From Persicaria tinctoria (lineage: Eukaryota > Streptophyta > Magnoliopsida > Caryophyllales > Polygonaceae), in the NCBI GenBank assembly GCA_037127255.1, contig JBANSL010000002.1, positions 39,410,892 to 39,474,891 of the forward strand: 64,000 nucleotides of DNA, written 5' to 3'. Made by a program: the position numbers and the translations under genes. Below, in pieces: positions 21,011 through 32,385 of this stretch (positions are counted from its first letter, which is position 1; every line of letters starts with the position of its first letter). The notes beneath the pieces were generated by a model, which saw only the letters and a program-made list of their open reading frames with translations, was not told the origin of the DNA and searched no databases.

Positions 21011-21985
21011 ATGGCGACTCCGACTCCGAATGGCGAGAGAACTGGAGAAAGAATTGGAGAACGACGACGAAATGAAGTGATCACTGCTGCAGACTTGCAG
21101 AGTCCATTGTTCATCCATTCGTCGGACAATTCGAGCTTAGTTCTGTCCACAATCCAACTTACAGGGGACAATTACAGACAATGGAGGAGATCAATGTTGA
21201 AGGCGCTCTCGGTGAAAAACAAGGTATGGATCCTCGACGCCTCTTCTGCTAGAACTGAGGAGAATCTTATGCAATGGAATAGATGTAATGATATTGTCTG
21301 TTCATGGATCTTGAATACCGTCTCCAAAGAAATCTATAATTCAATCGATGAGTATGAGACTGCCTATGAAATGTGGAAAAATCTGGAAGAGAGTTACGGT
21401 CAAAAGAATGGACCATTAATCTACCAGATTAAGAAACAGATATCTGATTGTGAGCAAGGAAATGCTCAATTGACTGAGTATTTCACATAGCTCAAAGGTT
21501 ACTGGCAGCAATTGTCGTCAATTTCCACTCCGATTATCTGTAAGTGTGGAGGCTGTAAATGCGACTTGCAGAAGCAACAAGAAGAAGCTGATCAGGAGGC
21601 AAAACTCATGAAATTTCTCATGGGACTGAATGAGAAATATGATAATAGCAGGCGTCAGATTCTACTAACTGTGCCATTGCCGAATGTGAGTGCGGTACAT
21701 TCTTTATTGTTGCAGGATGATCTAGGCAGGAAACCAGTGAGAACTAGTCAATCTGAGAGCACTGCTCTCATGGCAAATAACTCTGGTGATTCCAAGCCTA
21801 GAAAGGATAGATGTGGTCACTGTAATGGTAATCACAAAATGGAGAAGTGCTGGGAGTTGATAGGCTACCCTGAGTGGCACTCTAAAAGCAAAGACAAACC
21901 ACAGCTAGGCAAAGGGCAGAAATACACTAATCAGAAGTATGGTGCTTATGGTGAGCAGAAGAAAGAGTTCAAGCAAGGTTGTTAA
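21011..21985 (+). pseudogene. Copia gag (broken)
   Basis: Starts MATPTPNGERTGERIGERRR. Holds the UBN2/Retrotran_gag-type core (LTGDNYRQWRRSMLKAL, YEMWKNLEESYGQKNG, YQIKKQI) and a zinc knuckle CGHCNGNHKMEKC (C-X2-C-X4-H-X4-C) followed by WELIGYP. A TAG at 21488-21490 splits it, and the MITE at 21974 cuts off the rest. Capsid-type role in the parent family; not functional here. Confidence 0.9.
21965..21973 (+). repeat. 9-bp target duplication GAGTTCAAG (left)
   Basis: Repeated exactly at 22579-22587 on the other side of the MITE. Confidence 0.9.
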
Positions 21986-22578
21986 AATCTAGATCCGGAT
22001 CGTGGGATCTTACGATTCTACGATCCAAAGTGGCCCAATCGATCTGGATCGCACGTATAGAGTCGGATGCAGCAGGATCGCAGCATGATCGTACAGAATC
22101 GTAGCAGGATCGTACAGGATCGTAGTAGAATCGGGAATAGAATCTAGATCCTACCGCATGAACTAATATGTTGATTTTTTAAATATATTTTTTTGGTAAT
22201 TTGATTTTTTAAATATTTTTTTAGGTAATTTGAATTAATATGTTGATTGATATAGTTATATTGATTTTTTAAAATAATGTTTTGATTCACTCTCTATTTA
22301 GGGATATAAAAAATCTAGAATTATGACTTACTGCTCGAATTTTTTGGGCTGTTATATACACATGTGTGGATTTTTCATATATGGATAGACAAATAAAGTG
22401 GTTATAGCTATTGAGCATTGATATAACTTTACATATAAGTGATATGCAATATTTTGTAATTAGTTTATCAAAAAATTTAAACATGCAGTAGGATCTTACG
22501 ATTCTACGATCCGATCCTACGATCCGATTCTACTGCACCCCTAGCGATCCGATCTAGAATCTCGATCCTAACAACATT
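21974..22578. mobile_element. MULE-type MITE inserted in Copia gag
   Basis: 605 bp with termini CAAGGTTGTTAAAATC and, inverted, AATGTTGTTAGGATC, flanked by a perfect 9-bp duplication. The ends are packed with GGATCG/ACGATCC/TACGATTC words (21995-22150 and 22490-22570) and the centre is AT-rich. The 9-bp duplication indicates Mutator-type transposition. No coding capacity. Confidence 0.9.
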
Positions 22579-23150
22579 GAGTTCAAGAAATATGGGGATC
22601 AGAAGGGGCACAAAGCAAATGCAACTAGCTCCACATCCTCGTCTCAGGGATTGCTTGGTCCATCTCCAGACAGCAGTGGTGCAACTGGTGAAAGATTTGC
22701 TCAACTCTCACCAGATCATATGCAACTGGTGACCAATTTCATATCCTTTCTTGGAAATTCAAACTCTTCTAGTCATGCATCTCACCTAGCAGGTAACCTT
22801 TGCCTTAATGCATCTAAAGTCTCTAAACTGTGAATTATGGATAGTGGTGCAACCGATCATATGGCTTATGATGTGTCTTTATTCACAAATCTTACCCCTT
22901 TACAGAATACCTTTATCCATTTGCCTGCATTGTGCACCAGATCATATGCAACTGGTGACCAATTTCAAACTAAGTGCAGCTGCTGATACTTCCCTGGATT
23001 TTAATCCATTTCCTATATTTTTACCTAGCCAAAATAAAAGCATTCCAAGTACTACTGCCTTGTGGCATCTAAGGATTTTAATCCATTTCCTATATTTTTA
23101 CCTAGCCAAAATAAAAGCATTCCAAGTACTACTGCCTTGTGGCATCTTAG
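22579..23150 (+). pseudogene. Copia gag end, protease remnant and rearranged pre-integrase
   Basis: After the MITE, gag text resumes. The aspartic protease signature IMDSGATDHMAYD occurs at 22835-22875, but the codon before it is TGA where tryptophan is usual. About 100 residues after the active site are missing. A 33-base phrase (CACCAGATCATATGCAACTG...) from 22709 recurs at 22937, and a 77-base unit (GGATTTTAATCC...) is doubled at 22996 and 23073. The pattern suggests template switching during reverse transcription. Confidence 0.85.
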
Positions 23151-24534
23151 ACTTGGACATGCACCTTTTGTCAAGCTTAAACACATTTTTGCTATACACA
23201 GTGATTTAGATAGCTCTCATGAGCATGTATGTTCTGTGTGCCCCATGGCCAAACAGACAAGAAACTCTTTTGCTTTTAGTAAATCACATGCTGAATACAT
23301 TTTCCAAGTTTTACATTGTGATGTTTGGGGCCCTTATGAGCATTCCACTTATCATGGTTTTAGATACTTTCTTACTATTGTTGATGACAAGAGTAGAGGT
23401 GTATGGGCATTTCTCATGAAACATAAGCATGAGGTGTCTCATCACCTTCAATCATTCATCAAACTTGTTGAAACACAGTTCCCTTCCACTGTCAAAGTTG
23501 TTAGGAGTGATCTAGGAACTGAATTCTTTAATACCTCTGTCAATTCTTTTCTACAAGACAAAGGTATTATCCATCAACGTTCCTGCAAAGACACTCCACA
23601 ACAAAATGCTAGAGTTGAAAGAAAACACAGGTACATCCTTGAGATTGCTCGATCTTTAATGATTCAATCTACTGTACCTATGCAGTTTTGGGGTGACTGT
23701 ATCCTTACAGCCACCTACATCATAAACAAACTTCCTAACCCTCTTCTTCAAAGCAAATCTCCCCATGAGGTGATCTATGGTACCTCTCCTGATTACTCTC
23801 ATATCAGAACTTTTGGTTGTCTATGCTACATCTCCACTGCTACTAAACCTCTCACAAAGAAGTTTCATCCTCGATCTCACCCATGTATATTTCTGGGATA
23901 TCCCTATGCTTAGAAGGGTTACAAAGTTTACAATGTAAAGCTTGGGAAATGTCAAGTAAGCAGGGATGTGATTTTCTTTGAGCATATTTTTCCATACTCT
24001 CAATACACCATCCAGAAAGCTCATATACAAACCACTACCCTCTCTGATGTTATTGATCATTACTTTCCATATGACTATATCTCAAACCTTGACACATCCA
24101 ATGAGCAAGCTGTACAACCAACTGCTGTTCCTGTAGAGTTGGACACCCATCTCCATGAAACTCTCCCACCAGAATCTTCAAATACACCACCTGATCTGGA
24201 TCTCTTTGATCATGTGGATTTTGAAACCTCTATTGCTCCTGAACCCACTGAAATTGCCATTAGGCATTCCTCTCGAAATCATAACCCACTTATATGGATG
24301 AAGGACTATGTAAGTATGGCCTCCATGAAGACACCAACTGCATGGTCTGATTCTAGTAAGGTTTCTCCCCTTTATCCTATTACATCTTTTATGTGCTACT
24401 CCTGTTTATCTTCCTCTTATCATGCCTTTATACACAATTTTGTGTCCCACAAAGAACCCTCATCCATCCATGAAGCCATACAAAGCCCTGAGTGGTGTGA
24501 TGTAATGCTAGCTAGTGGAGTTGGGTGCCCTTGA
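23074..24534 (+). pseudogene. Copia integrase (pseudogene)
   Basis: Zinc-binding part WHLRLGH...CSVCPMAKQ, then the catalytic core with LHCDVWGPY, RSDLGTEF and the glutamate in NARVERKHR, so all three acidic positions survive. FGCLCY and FLGYPYA follow the core; a TAG at 23911-23913 replaces a glutamine-type codon. The open frame resumes at 23914 (KGYKVYN) and runs to 24534 through the linker to the RT, including the typical RNHNPLIWMKDYV. Confidence 0.9.
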
Positions 24535-26051
24535 AAGGAATGATACTTGAACACTTATGAATCTGCCTGTTGGCCAATCAGTGGTTACAGGTAAGTGGCT
24601 CTTCAAGCTCAAGTTTAGAGCTGATGGCTCCCTAGAAAGGCACAAAGCAAGATTAGTAGCTAGGGGGCTCTCTCAAGTGGAAGGACTGGACTACTCAGAG
24701 ACATTTGCTCCAGTTGCCAGGCTAGTGACTGCTCGGACTCTCCTTGTTGTGGCCTCTGCTAGAGGATGGCACACTGTCCAGATGGATGTCACCAATGCCT
24801 TCCTCCATAGAGAGCTTGAGGAGGAGGTATTCATGGCTCTTCCTCCATAATATCACAGACTCAAACTGCTTCATAAACAGAAGGAAAACAATGATGTTTG
24901 TGCTCAGGAGGAGTGTGGAATTAATGAGCACAAGGCCAGGATGGTATGTAAGCTGAACAAATCCCTATATGGTATAAAACAGGCACCAAGACAGTGGTTT
25001 ACCAAGTTTGCTCAAGTGATAAAGCTGGCAAATTTTGTTCAATCTGAAGCTGATCATGCCTTGTTCACCAAACAAGATGGGAGTACATTCATAGCCTTAC
25101 TTGTTTATGTTGATGACATGATCATCACAGGAAATAGTAAGGAGGAGATAGGAAAACTGAAGGAACATCTACACAGGCATTTCCAGATCAAAGACTTGGG
25201 AAATACCAGGTATTTCTTGGGAATTGAAATTGATAGAAACCATGAAGGAATGTGGTTGAATCAAAGGAAATATGCAATAGAGCTGTTAGAGGAAGCTGGA
25301 ATGGAGAATGCAAAGCCACTCTCCACACCTCTGGATGTGCATTGCAAACTGACAAGTGAAGGAGAGAGCTTTGATAAGCCAAAATTGTACAGAAGAGTAG
25401 TTGGAAAACTGATCTACTTAACTGTGACAAGGCCAGATATCACATACTCAGTTCACATTCTAAGTCAGTTCATGCAAAACCCAACCATAGTGCACTAGCA
25501 AGCTGCAAAGCATCTGCTAAGGTATATCAAACAGGCTCTAGGTCAAGGAATCTTCTTGCCAAGCAATTCAGAACTGAAGCTCAGAGGATACTGTGATGCA
25601 GACTGGCAAGCTTGCCATATGACTCGAAAATCTCTCACTGGATATTGCTTCTTGTTGGGTGATGCCTTGATATCTTGGAGAACTAAGAAGCAATCGTTTG
25701 TCGCCATGTCAACTGCTGAAGCAGAGTACAGGGCAATGACCATGACATGTTGTGAATTGATTTGGTTAGTAAGGGTGTTAAAGGACTTGAGAATTGAGCA
25801 AACTCAAGTTGTGACTCTACACTGATAACCAAACAACTCTGCATATCTCCAGAAATCCAATGTTTCACGAAAGAACTAAGCACATAGAGGTTGATTGCCA
25901 CTTAGTCAAAAATTTGGTAATGAGTAAGGAAGTTGATACTCGATACATATCTACCAAAGAGCAACCTGCAGATGTCTTCACCAAAGTGGTGAATCAAGTG
26001 CAACATGCAAAACTGCTAGCCAAGCTTGGAGTTAGAAATCAGTTTGCCTAA
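24535..26051 (+). pseudogene. Copia reverse transcriptase and RNase H (pseudogene)
   Basis: RT motifs in order: [59 protein letters not shown] and the active site YVDDMIITGN. Connection TRPDITYSVHILSQF follows. RNase H parts are GYCDADWQAC, SWRTKKQ, STAEAEYRA and the final ADVFTK. Stops at 24848-24850, 25496-25498 and 25822-25824 plus frame changes near 24850-24940 and 25820 make it inactive. The last codon before the purine tract is at 26049-26051. Confidence 0.9.
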
Positions 26052-26070
26052 CTCTAAGCTTGAGGAGGAG

Positions 26071-26336
26071 TGTTGAAGTTCATTACACTACATTTTAGTT
26101 TGATCAAGCTGTTAAACAACAGTTAGGATCCTAGGGTCCTTGTTTGTCCACGTCACTTTGTACATTGCTTAAATACTTCCTTCTGTTCAGCTTAGAACTC
26201 AGTTAGTTCATTTTTACAGAAATGCAAGAATCAGTTGCTTCCCTCTCTCTCTCATTCTCTTTGATTGAGTTCTTCACTTGCATTTCATGTGGAATTGAGC
26301 ATGATCTCATCTAAATTCAAGCTCAATTCATCATCA
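26071..26336 (+). repeat. Copia 3' LTR
   Basis: 266 bp; about 97% identical to 20650-20918. Followed by the TSD AGAGG at 26337-26341. Confidence 0.95.
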
Positions 26337-26410
26337 AGAGGGTTTTGAAATCGAGATTGGTTCGATCTTTCTTTAACTTTTAATGTTTCGAGCAATTCGT
26401 GCTGATAACG

Positions 26411-26563
26411 TGTGATAAACCGAAGAGATGCAGAGAGAAGAGTCGAGGAATTGATGTTCTCATTAGGGTTCCAATAGACCCATTATATAGGAGTATACAA
26501 ATGGAACTAGGGTTTTTAGTGTTTATCCATCCTAATATAATAATTTAAGATAATATTATAACA
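26411..26563 (-). repeat. LARD-like element 5' LTR
   Basis: 153 bp on minus, TGTTATAATATT...TTTATCACA, followed on minus by TTATCAGCACGA (putative PBS). Confidence 0.8.
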
Positions 26564-26737
26564 TCTATCTCTTATGAATTATTATAATTTTTGTAGGTTG
26601 ATTTTTTAAGATTTTTTTTTTAAATATGTTATCATAAGTATGTAGAAGCTAAATATATATTTTTTAATTTTTTTAATATTAATTTAGATATAAAATAATT
26701 TTGTGGGGCTGGGATTTGAGGTAGAGAATTTGCACCG
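26564..26737 (-). repeat. Right arm of outer foldback element
   Basis: Inverted copy of 14973-15130, ending CACCG before the TSD at 26738-26746. Confidence 0.85.
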
Positions 26738-26837
26738 CTAGCAGTGAGCCAGTGAGCACCTTCGAACTTGAAGCATCTTTGGAGAGGGAGGTGGGTGTGA
26801 GAGTAAACGGAAGATAGGACTTCGTTTTGGTGCGAAA
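26738..26837 (+). promoter_or_regulatory. Remaining proximal upstream region of the methyltransferase gene
   Basis: Only about 90 bases separate the right TSD (26738-26746) from the ATG at 26838. GA-rich text (GGAGAGGGAGGTGGGTGTGAGAG) could be 5' UTR. No TATA box is visible. Any core promoter must lie here or within the arm of the foldback element. Confidence 0.4.
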
Positions 26838-29019
26838 ATGGCGAGAGCGACCACTCAAAGGCTCTTCCTTTCCTTCACAAACCCTCTCCGATTCCCCCGG
26901 TCTCCCCATACAATCCACCGCATCTCCATACTTTCATCCTCTTTCAGCGCCACCGCCATTGCCGGTTCTAAGACCTCGCAGGCGAAGGCCAAGAAGAAGA
27001 CGAAGACGAAAGAGCAGGAGAAGAGCAGCAGGAAGACTGCACTGTCTTCTCCGAAGGCAACGCCTCTGCAAGAGCTTCTGAAGAAGAGGACGAGGTCCGG
27101 GAGGGAGTTCGACGAGGAATTCGTCAAGAGGTTTGGCGATGCTGGAACTCACATTCCTGTCATGCTCGGCGAAGTTTTGGATGTTTTCGCCTCCTCTCAG
27201 CTCAGCTCGTTTGTTGATTGTACCCTTGGCGCCGCTGGCCACTCCTCCGCTGTGAGTGCTCTTTTATCTTGTTTGACCTAGCTTTGGCTCAAATTGTGCT
27301 TTTTCCCCGACAGGGAAGGTGTATTTATTTTCTTTTTGTAGGTGTGTTTGTGGAAATTGATTTGATTGGAGAAGTAAAGCTTCTGAAATTGAGTTTACAG
27401 ATTAGCTGCAACACGTTTCTTCTTCAATGCAACGAGCTAAGGGAAAGATATTCTCATTTTGAAACTGTTTATAATTTTGTCGCTGCGGAAATGACTAATT
27501 TTTTTATTTTTTTATTTTTATGGAGGAGTGTTTGAGGTAAAGATATGATCATTTTGAAACTCATGTCCAACATGAAGAATCAAGTTGGAAAAGATGCCAA
27601 CTTTTGTATAGAAAATGAGAGAGGACGAATTGATATTAAATTTATGATTAATGAATAACAAGTCAATGATGGACTAGATTTGAATCATTAGAACTCTTTC
27701 TGTTTACATAATCTTCAAGACTTCAACCAAACGGGGGGCTAAGACTACTGGTTTACTTTTGTATTGAGGCTAGAAATCCTTGTTCAAGCACATATAATAG
27801 CATGCTCATAGAGTGTGGAATCTCATAAACAAGCTGCAGCTTGGCTAGGAAGAGCATACGTATGATGTCTTGCATCATAACATACAGGTAGCATAGGCTA
27901 ACAGGTAGAACTGTTTATTCGGGCTTCTCAACAAGATTACATGCGAGTTTACTTTTGAGAGAACCGATTTGTTTATTAACATATACTACGTACAGTTTAA
28001 GCCCACCATGTAAGGATGTTGGAACTTGGTTCTGAAAAGGAAAATGCAGATTAGGTAGTAGCTTGTTTAGTTATGTATAAATAAATGAACTTGAGTGTGA
28101 GCCTGATTCAGCTTTCATATGCTGCTATTGAGTGTAACTATTTTTTTCTGTCCATCATGATTGATGATAAGTTAGTGTAGTTGAATTGGTTCTTATTGTC
28201 TATTTAATTTTTTTTTTCCCTGTTTTAAATGGACTTTCTGGTCGTGACGTCTTTCTTCATGAATGTCCTTAGGAAGATGGCATTTGAAACACTTATTTAT
28301 CAGAGCGTGTGCAAATAATGTCTTATTAGATGTTTGCTCGGATACATTTTTCACAATAACTTCAGTGATGATTCGTGATTGCATCTTACCATTTACTTTC
28401 CTTCGTAATAGCTCTGAAAGGTTTTATTTCTTATTCTCTGATTCTGCATAATTGAAATAACAGATAATTCAAACCCATCCAGAATTGCAAGTAATTGTTG
28501 GATTAGATGTTGATCCCATAGCCCATAAAAAGGCTAAATCACGAATCAACAGCCTTGTGAATGCCGTTCATAAAGGCCATGGAACCGATTTCAAAGCTCA
28601 CGTTTGTTTGAAGAACTTCAGGGAAATCAAACAAGCCATCTGTGAGATTGATCAGAACTTAGTAGCCTCGGGAGTGGATGGGATTTTGATGGACCTCGGT
28701 ATGTCATCCATGCAGGTTAGCCTTTTGTTTTCACTGCAGAAGTGTTTAATTACTTTAAGCCTTATAGTGTGTTTGATATGAACCCCAGTATAATTCTATT
28801 AAGTTTTAATTAATATCTTCACTTTCTAACATAATTTCGTTAGTTAGAGCATGCCCGACAACTTCCCCATCACATTCTCCAAAATAGAGAATTATAAATC
28901 ACCTATTCTGAATTATTTTTTTTTGGCTAAACTCCAACACTCTCTCGGGCTCCCCGGGGTAAGAGTGTGTACATCCCGGCCCCCCAGACCCTGCATAATT
29001 GCGGGATTCACTGGGATGA

Positions 29020-29050
<31 letters not shown>

Positions 29051-32000
29051 GCTAAACTCCAACAGCTTCCCCATCATGGAGTATACCCCAAATATATGGA
29101 GTTTCCTCCAAATTTAGGGAATGACTTCTATTTTTTCTCCTCATTCTCTATTTTGGAGAATGTAATGGGGAAGCTGTTGGACCAAAAACAATCCCAATAT
29201 TCTCCAAAAACTAAAGATAACTCAAGATAGAGAATCTGTTGGGGTTGCACCTAGTTAGTTTCCCATTCCCACATCCTACTTTTTAGCCATTGTCTCCATG
29301 TTCTCCACTATCTAGTTAGTAGCAGAATTTAGGATTTAAGTTTTATTATTATTAATTAGGAGTTAGTTACTGGTTTTCCATTATTGAATTGAATACATAT
29401 TTGGAGATTCTCCACCAATGTCCTCTTTGTGAGATTCTTGCTTGAGTGGTTTTCCTAGGAGTGAGATCCTTGCTCCTAGTGGTTTCTATCCGTGTTTATA
29501 ACATCTGCATTGTTTGCATTGTGAAGTTATTTAATTATACTTCATTATTTTTTTATTTATTTGAAATAACTTTGCAGTTTATCTGCTATCTGCTGATGTA
29601 TAAATATATGTGAGCGTCTGAGAAGATCGCTGTGAGCCTATGACAAATGGAAAAATACTGTAGTTGTGCTTGTGGAGTTTTTATGAGGCCGCAGTGGTGA
29701 ACAGCTTATGCTAAAACATGAGCTGCCCTCATTTGAAGCTCAATTCTAATTGTATGCCCTAGATTAAAACTAATTACCCCTTTGGAATTGATTTTGTGTC
29801 ATTTCTTCTAGTTTGTTGTGTGTTCTTGTACTGGGTCTAAATCTAAACAAAGTAAATTATATGCGTGATCCTAAACTTTTAGGTTATCTCATGATGGACT
29901 CTATTTTTCTTCTCCTAGTAAAGTCGTGAACCTCTGGAAAACATTGTGAAACTAGTCCTTCTGTCGTTGAAATGTTAAATATCTTGCATGTTTGGTTCCA
30001 AGTCCTAACTTCACGGATTATCTAATAGTGAACTCCAAACTCTAGGAGTCTTTTGATAACTGATAATGGTTCCTGACATTTATTGTCCTAAGACATTAGA
30101 CGGATTTTGAACAAAAAAAATTACTTAGATATTTTCATTAGGGAATTTATAGAAGATAAAGGTTATATGCTGTCATAAAACAACTCCTAAGATTGATGAT
30201 TGATGATGAAATTTGCTCAATTGAAAAGACTAACTTAATAGGTGTAGGTGTTTTTAATGTAACCAAAAATTTGTAGACGCCGGGCATGTCTCCAATGAAC
30301 ACATTTGTACGCGATAGAAAAACTTGTCGCCCACGAAAACGTCGGGAATGTGGACTCTGTAGGAAGCGCAACATTCATGGTATCACAAAAGTTGAAGTGA
30401 TTGTGTAGGGGCTTTAACTCCGGTATTTTGTATGATTTTCCACCTCACAGTCGATGTGGGATTTGTGTTCCCAACACTAACATCACTTTGTTCTTTAAAA
30501 TGATCCGTGCATCCGAAAAATGAAAACTTTTACTTACAGGTTGATGATGCTCAGAGAGGTTTTAGTATCCTTAATGAAGGCCCTTTAGATATGCGGATGG
30601 ACCCTCAGGTATGAACTTGTTAAATACACTACATTTTTCATTAAAACTATCTTGTTTTCCTTTTGTAGTTTTTTATTTATTTTTATAAATTTTCAGCTAA
30701 ATTAACTGTTGCTATCTGCAAAATCTATAAGCACAGAAAACCATTTATTTTCTTCATCACACTGCTCAAAGAAGACCACAGTAATTGTCGAATGTCCTAA
30801 ACTTTTATGGAGGATTGGACTAGAAAATTTTGCTTTGTACAAGAAACGATCATGAATTGAAATTGCAATTTGCACTTTTGTATTGGTTGGAGTGAAGGCC
30901 CTGAGGAAAATATTCCCTCGTACTCCACCCTATGGCTGTTGGCATTGTCGCATTCATTCATGTTGCTGAAACCGTATCAATTTTTAGTAGAATCTGTCCA
31001 TGTTAGATTACATTTGCTCCTTCAACTTATATTGTTGCATAAATATGGCACTTGCTTCTGTTCCTTCCAATAGGTTATCTAATCCTGACTTGTTTCTCTA
31101 GTCTAGGTTTTTTCTAGAGCTTATTTATTAGATTAGCTAAATGGAGCAGGTTTGTGACAGGGAACACTAAAAGCGGAGGACATCTTAAACTCTTGGCCAG
31201 CTACTGATATTGGCCGAATTCTAAGAGATTATGGCGAAGAAAGCAACTGGTTCCACCTCCAGCGTAAGATTGTTCAGGCTCGTCAAGAGGGTGGGCTGCA
31301 TTCTACTACGGAATTAGTGAATTTGATTAGGGGAAGTGCAAGAAAACAAGGTACTATATACATACATCCTATTTCCGCACATTTCATTTTTATATTCTGA
31401 CATTGATGCTCCTCTTTGGACTGCTGGGTTGCTGGAAGTGTCATTTGGCCACTTCCATTACCATCTCTTTTGTGGACATTAAATGCTATTTTGTTGCTCA
31501 GAGGTTCGTAAATACACTGTTTGTTATGGCTACATGGCCTACAAACTGGAAGTACTTTGTATTAACACAAAATCTTCAATTTTACATATTTTTAGTAACA
31601 TACCCCAAATCATCCTTAAATATATGTCACTTTGCCTCACATTTTATAAGCAAAATTGCATTTAATCATGCATTATTCATATTTGTTAGAAATTTACACT
31701 CATGCCAACTTTTAGCCTCTTTATTAAACCAGTAGGGAAAAATAGGAAAATGTCCAAAATATGTTTAAAGTAGATGCTTGAATGAAGGGTAATTTAGATG
31801 CTTTACACTGCTCATGTTTATTTTCTGACAATGTATATGTGCTTAAACTCTTTGCTTATAAAGAGTAGACTCGATATGAGGGGTGATTTCGTACAGTTTA
31901 CCCCCTTGTTATTCTTCCTATTTTAGGAACCATATGCAGTGACTTGTGACTGAATAATCAATTTAATTGCTGCAGAGGGAAGGCAGGGTTGGATAAAAAC

Positions 32001-32385
32001 AGCGGCACGTGTTTTCCAAGCTCTGAGGATTGCTGTCAACGATGAACTCCAAACATTGAAGGATTCCCTTCATGCTTGCTTCGACTGCCTTGCACCAGGA
32101 GGCCGGCTTGCTGTGATTTCTTTCCACAGCCTGGAGGACCGAATCGTGAAACAAACATTCCTTGACATTATCGACAGCAGATCCGTGGAGTCCAATGAAG
32201 TCCACAACAACGAACCAGAAATAACAAAACAGGTTGATTTCGAAACGGAAGCTTGGATTAAACAGGCTGTTAAAGGCAGCAATGGGGTTATTCTGACAAA
32301 GAGACCGGTGACTGCATCCAAGGAGGAAGAGAAATTAAATTGCCGTTGTAGGAGTGCTAAGCTGAGAGTGATTCAGAGGACATAA
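26838..32385 (+). CDS. CMAL: RsmH/MraW-type 16S rRNA (cytosine-N4) methyltransferase, plastid-type
   Basis: Five exons: 26838-27251, 28464-28715, 30540-30608, 31161-31350 and 31976-32385, all GT-AG, joining in frame to 444 residues plus TAA. The first ~70 residues are S/T/R/K-rich and acid-poor, as in plastid or mitochondrial transit peptides. Then [12 protein letters not shown], the SAM-binding loop [12 protein letters not shown] (~127-138), [17 protein letters not shown] and [18 protein letters not shown], and near the end [15 protein letters not shown] with a final [14 protein letters not shown]. These are the RsmH signatures in order. Bacterial RsmH methylates N4 of C1402 in 16S rRNA; the Arabidopsis homologue CMAL acts on chloroplast 16S rRNA. 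The symbol rests on family likeness. A transposon nest lies ~100 bp upstream. Confidence 0.92.
27252..28463 (+). other. Methyltransferase intron 1
   Basis: GT-AG intron of 1.2 kb (GTGAGT donor, AACAG acceptor). T-rich and unremarkable. Short open frames within it are not supported. Confidence 0.85.
28847..29180. mobile_element. MITE in intron, split by a SINE
   Basis: Inverted ends: CAACTTCCCCATCACATTCTCC with AAAATAGAGAAT at 28859-28892, and ATTCTCTATTTTGGAG with AATGTAATGGGGAAGCTGTTGG at 29144-29180. The left tip carries GAGCATGCCCGAC. Non-coding. Exact borders are uncertain on the right, where related text continues to about 29250. Confidence 0.6.
28940..29050 (+). mobile_element. TS-like SINE, 5'-truncated, with (GTT)n tail
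   Basis: GGGGTAAGAGTGTGTACATC, CCCCAGACCCTGCATAATT and GCGGGATTCACTGGGATG followed by ten GTT units match the 3' half and tail style of the TS SINE family known from Solanaceae and related asterids. The 14-bp direct repeat GCTAAACTCCAACA (28926-28939 and 29051-29064) flanks it exactly. The tRNA-derived promoter half is absent. Confidence 0.75.

Larger units (their letters stand above)
20650..26336 (+). mobile_element. Ty1/copia retrotransposon, full-length but degenerate
   Basis: LTRs at 20650-20918 and 26071-26336, PBS TGGTATCAGAGC at 20919-20930, purine tract CTTGAGGAGGAG just before the 3' LTR, and TSD AGAGG on both sides. Gene order gag, protease, integrase, RT, RNase H is that of Copia. 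About seven substitutions and one 2-bp indel separate the LTRs (about 97% identity), so insertion was recent, yet the coding region has many stops. It was probably copied from an already defective or RNA-rearranged template, or decayed in part after insertion. A 605-bp MITE interrupts gag. Confidence 0.95.
15136..26563 (-). mobile_element. LARD-like LTR retrotransposon (minus), host of the Copia copy
   Basis: Minus-strand LTRs: 26563-26411 (5') and 15283-15136 (3'). Both begin TGTTATAATATTATCTT and share about 130 well-matched bases. A primer-binding-like TTATCAGCACGA follows the 5' LTR (plus 26397-26408), and a purine tract CCAAGGGGGGAG precedes the 3' LTR (plus 15284-15295). Its own internal DNA, 15284-20649 plus 26337-26410, is about 5.4 kb. 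It has no gag or pol frame, but it holds short repeats and a captured gene fragment. Size and lack of coding match the LARD class. The 3' LTR end is degraded. Confidence 0.75.
14973..26737. mobile_element. Foldback MULE-type MITE, split by nested retrotransposons
   Basis: The left arm (14973-15130) and right arm (26564-26737) are inverted copies over about 150 bases. Both start CGGTGCAAAT when read inward and share GCTTCTACATACTTATGATAACATAT-type text. The 9-bp duplication CTAGCAGTG flanks them exactly (14964-14972, 26738-26746). Nine-base duplication plus long inverted ends suggest a Mutator-type, non-coding foldback element. Everything between the arms is later insertions. Confidence 0.85.
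28716..30539 (+). other. Methyltransferase intron 2 with TE insertions
   Basis: 1.8-kb intron containing the MITE at 28847 with a nested SINE. A second repetitive-looking stretch lies at 29860-30090 (doubled ACTCTA/TCCTAA phrases) and a segment at 30240-30480 ends in GATGTGGGATTTGTGTTCCCAACAC, an LTR-end-like phrase. No exon-like frame is visible. Confidence 0.8.
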
